Positions 62,815 through 64,000 of a DNA stretch of 64,000 nucleotides are shown piece after piece. Below the pieces are notes generated by a model. It was not told the origin of the DNA, searched no databases, and saw only the letters and a program-made list of their open reading frames with translations. Numbering within the stretch: the first letter of the stretch is position 1; every line of letters starts with the position of its first letter. The position numbers and the translations under genes are program-made. Origin of the DNA: Sphingobacterium sp. UBA4616 (lineage in GTDB: Bacteria; Bacteroidota; Bacteroidia; Sphingobacteriales; Sphingobacteriaceae); contig DGIS01000008.1 of assembly GCA_002386525.1 (NCBI GenBank), forward strand, positions 62,001 to 126,000. The letters run 5' to 3'.

Positions 62815-64000
62815 ATGAAAAGATCTTTACTCTTTTTCGCTCTTGTTATGGCTAGTTATGGTGCTGTACAAGCTCAGGTTACAACAAGTAGCGTTACAGG
62901 TATTGTAAAAGAGGCTAATGGACAGTTCACATCGGGAGCAACAATTAAAGCTACGCACGTGCCATCAGGAACTGTTTATTCTGGCTCGGCTAACGCTGCA
63001 GGTCGGTTCAACTTAGCTAATATGCGTGTTGGCGGACCGTACAAAATTGAAGTAACCTATGTAGGACAACAACCTATCGTGTATGAAGATGTTTATTTGC
63101 AATTAGGTGAACCATTCGTAGTAAATCCTGTTTTCGGCGATTCAGCGACTAATCTTGAAGAAGTAGTTGTTACAAGAGCTGGCGTCTTAAAAGGAGAGCG
63201 AAATGGAGCATCTACTATTGTTGGGCGTCGTCAGATCGAGAATTTGCCTACAATTACTAGAAGTGTAAATGATTTAACCCGTTTAACTCCTCAAGCTAAC
63301 GGTACTGCTATTGGTGGGGGAAATTACCGTGCCAATAATTTCAGTGTTGACGGAGCGAATTTCAATAACCAATTTGGTATTGGCCAAAATATTCCAGCAA
63401 ATGGGTCTCCAATTTCTATTGACGCGATAGAGCAGATATCGGTAAATGTAACTCCGTTTGATGTTCGTCAATCAGGTTTTACAGGAGCGTCTATTAATGC
63501 TGTAACACGTTCTGGTCGTAACGATTTCTTTGGCTCAGCTTTTTATAGTGGTCGTTCTGATAAACAACAAGGAAATCGTGTAAATGATGTGGTGTTTACA
63601 CCTAATGATCTAAGTGTAAAACAGTATGGTGTAAGTTTAGGTGGTCCAATTATTAAAAACAAGTTATTCTTCTTTGTGAATGTTGAACAACTGAAGCAAA
63701 CTGAACCAGGACCGACCAAAGTTGCTTCTGTAAAAGAATCTGACTATGGAACTACAAGTTATTTTGCAAGACCTACAGTTGCTTTTATGGATGAAGTGAG
63801 TAATTATTTGAAAAATACTTACGGTTATGATCCTGGTGCTTACCAAGGATATTCTTCGAAAAGTAATAATGATAAGATTTTTGCTCGTATCGATTGGAAC
63901 ATTGCTGATAATCACAAAATCAATTTTAGATACAACCAAGTTAAAGGGAAATCTCCTTCTAATTTGAGCTCATCGTTTAGTGGATCTAATATTGATACAA
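62815..64000 (+). CDS. TonB-dependent receptor-like outer-membrane protein (3' partial)
   Basis: 395 codons to the edge of the window. A signal peptide (LLFFALVMASYGAVQAQ) precedes a carboxypeptidase-regulatory-like domain (SSVTGIVKEANGQFTSGATI, NAAGRFNLANMRVGGPY), the TonB-box-like NLEEVVVTRAGV, then an Oar/OmpA-type plug: NLPTITRSVNDLTRLTPQANG, FSVDGANFNNQFGIG and INAVTRSGRNDFFGSAFY, entering the barrel. Family knowledge: Oar-like outer-membrane transporters whose substrates are mostly unknown. A strong promoter precedes it, suggesting high expression. Confidence 0.92.
   Translation, partial: MKRSLLFFALVMASYGAVQAQVTTSSVTGIVKEANGQFTSGATIKATHVPSGTVYSGSANAAGRFNLANMRVGGPYKIEVTYVGQQPIVYEDVYLQLGEPFVVNPVFGDSATNLEEVVVTRAGVLKGERNGASTIVGRRQIENLPTITRSVNDLTRLTPQANGTAIGGGNYRANNFSVDGANFNNQFGIGQNIPANGSPISIDAIEQISVNVTPFDVRQSGFTGASINAVTRSGRNDFFGSAFYSGRSDKQQGNRVNDVVFTPNDLSVKQYGVSLGGPIIKNKLFFFVNVEQLKQTEPGPTKVASVKESDYGTTSYFARPTVAFMDEVSNYLKNTYGYDPGAYQGYSSKSNNDKIFARIDWNIADNHKINFRYNQVKGKSPSNLSSSFSGSNIDT

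Noticed and set aside
1..64000. CRISPR arrays, insertion sequences and rRNA genes
   Set aside because: No regularly spaced repeats, no transposase-like proteins with flanking inverted repeats and no rRNA sequence were seen.

Overview
The window looks like the chromosome of a Bacteroidota bacterium of the Sphingobacteriaceae, most likely Sphingobacterium or a close relative (inferred from gene content and protein sequences; no 16S rRNA is present). Supporting signs are promoters of the Bacteroidota type (TTTG, about 19 bases, TAnnTTTG), near absence of Shine-Dalgarno sequences, large TonB-linked outer-membrane proteins with carboxypeptidase-like N-termini, and lineage-typical genes such as DUF4783-nadC, a long PurF and rpsU-xerC-hpf.

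Layout. 1-4.5 kb: one end of a prophage (amidase lysin, large probable structural protein, small protein behind an unusual array of TGGACA/TGTCCA boxes, tyrosine integrase) lying against the 3' end of a tRNA-Met gene. 4.6-8.4 kb: HAD phosphatase, rpsU-xerC-hpf, a small conserved protein and a ferritin. 8.5-12.2 kb: an outer-membrane beta-barrel protein overlapping a quinone oxidoreductase. 12.2-20.2 kb: an apparently complete oxidative L-fucose pathway (AraC regulator, FucP, mutarotase, UxaA-type dehydratase, two SDRs, FAH-family hydrolase, lactonase) predicted to give pyruvate and lactate. 20.3-24.6 kb: two identical tRNA-Phe genes, mnmA, a radical SAM gene and an amino-acid permease. 24.9-29.5 kb: metal section with feoA-feoB-small Cys protein under a Fur-type palindrome, a MarR regulator, a ZIP transporter and a PAP2 phosphatase. 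29.6-35.3 kb: glmM, an antiporter with a fused periplasmic NTF2-like domain, and a three-gene operon with two related unknown membrane proteins. 35.4-41.1 kb: xylose operon with a divergent LacI regulator and a perfect operator palindrome. 41.2-64 kb: mostly housekeeping (gamma-glutamyltransferase, 2H phosphoesterase, MntH-Usp fusion, purF, dicarboxylate symporter, lon, TPR protein, second ferritin, ZnuD-like receptor, gpmI, nadC, plsY, M48 protease), ending inside a TonB-type receptor.

Together the genes describe a sugar-using, metal-managing organism: two complete pentose/deoxyhexose pathways with their own regulators and transporters, and a dense set of Fe/Mn/Zn genes (Feo, two ferritins, MntH, ZIP, ZnuD-like receptor). 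The items most worth following up are the NTF2-antiporter fusion, the paired unknown membrane proteins, the phased box array in the prophage, the strong Shine-Dalgarno sequences confined to rpsU and hpf, and the missing catalytic lysine in the fucose dehydrogenase.
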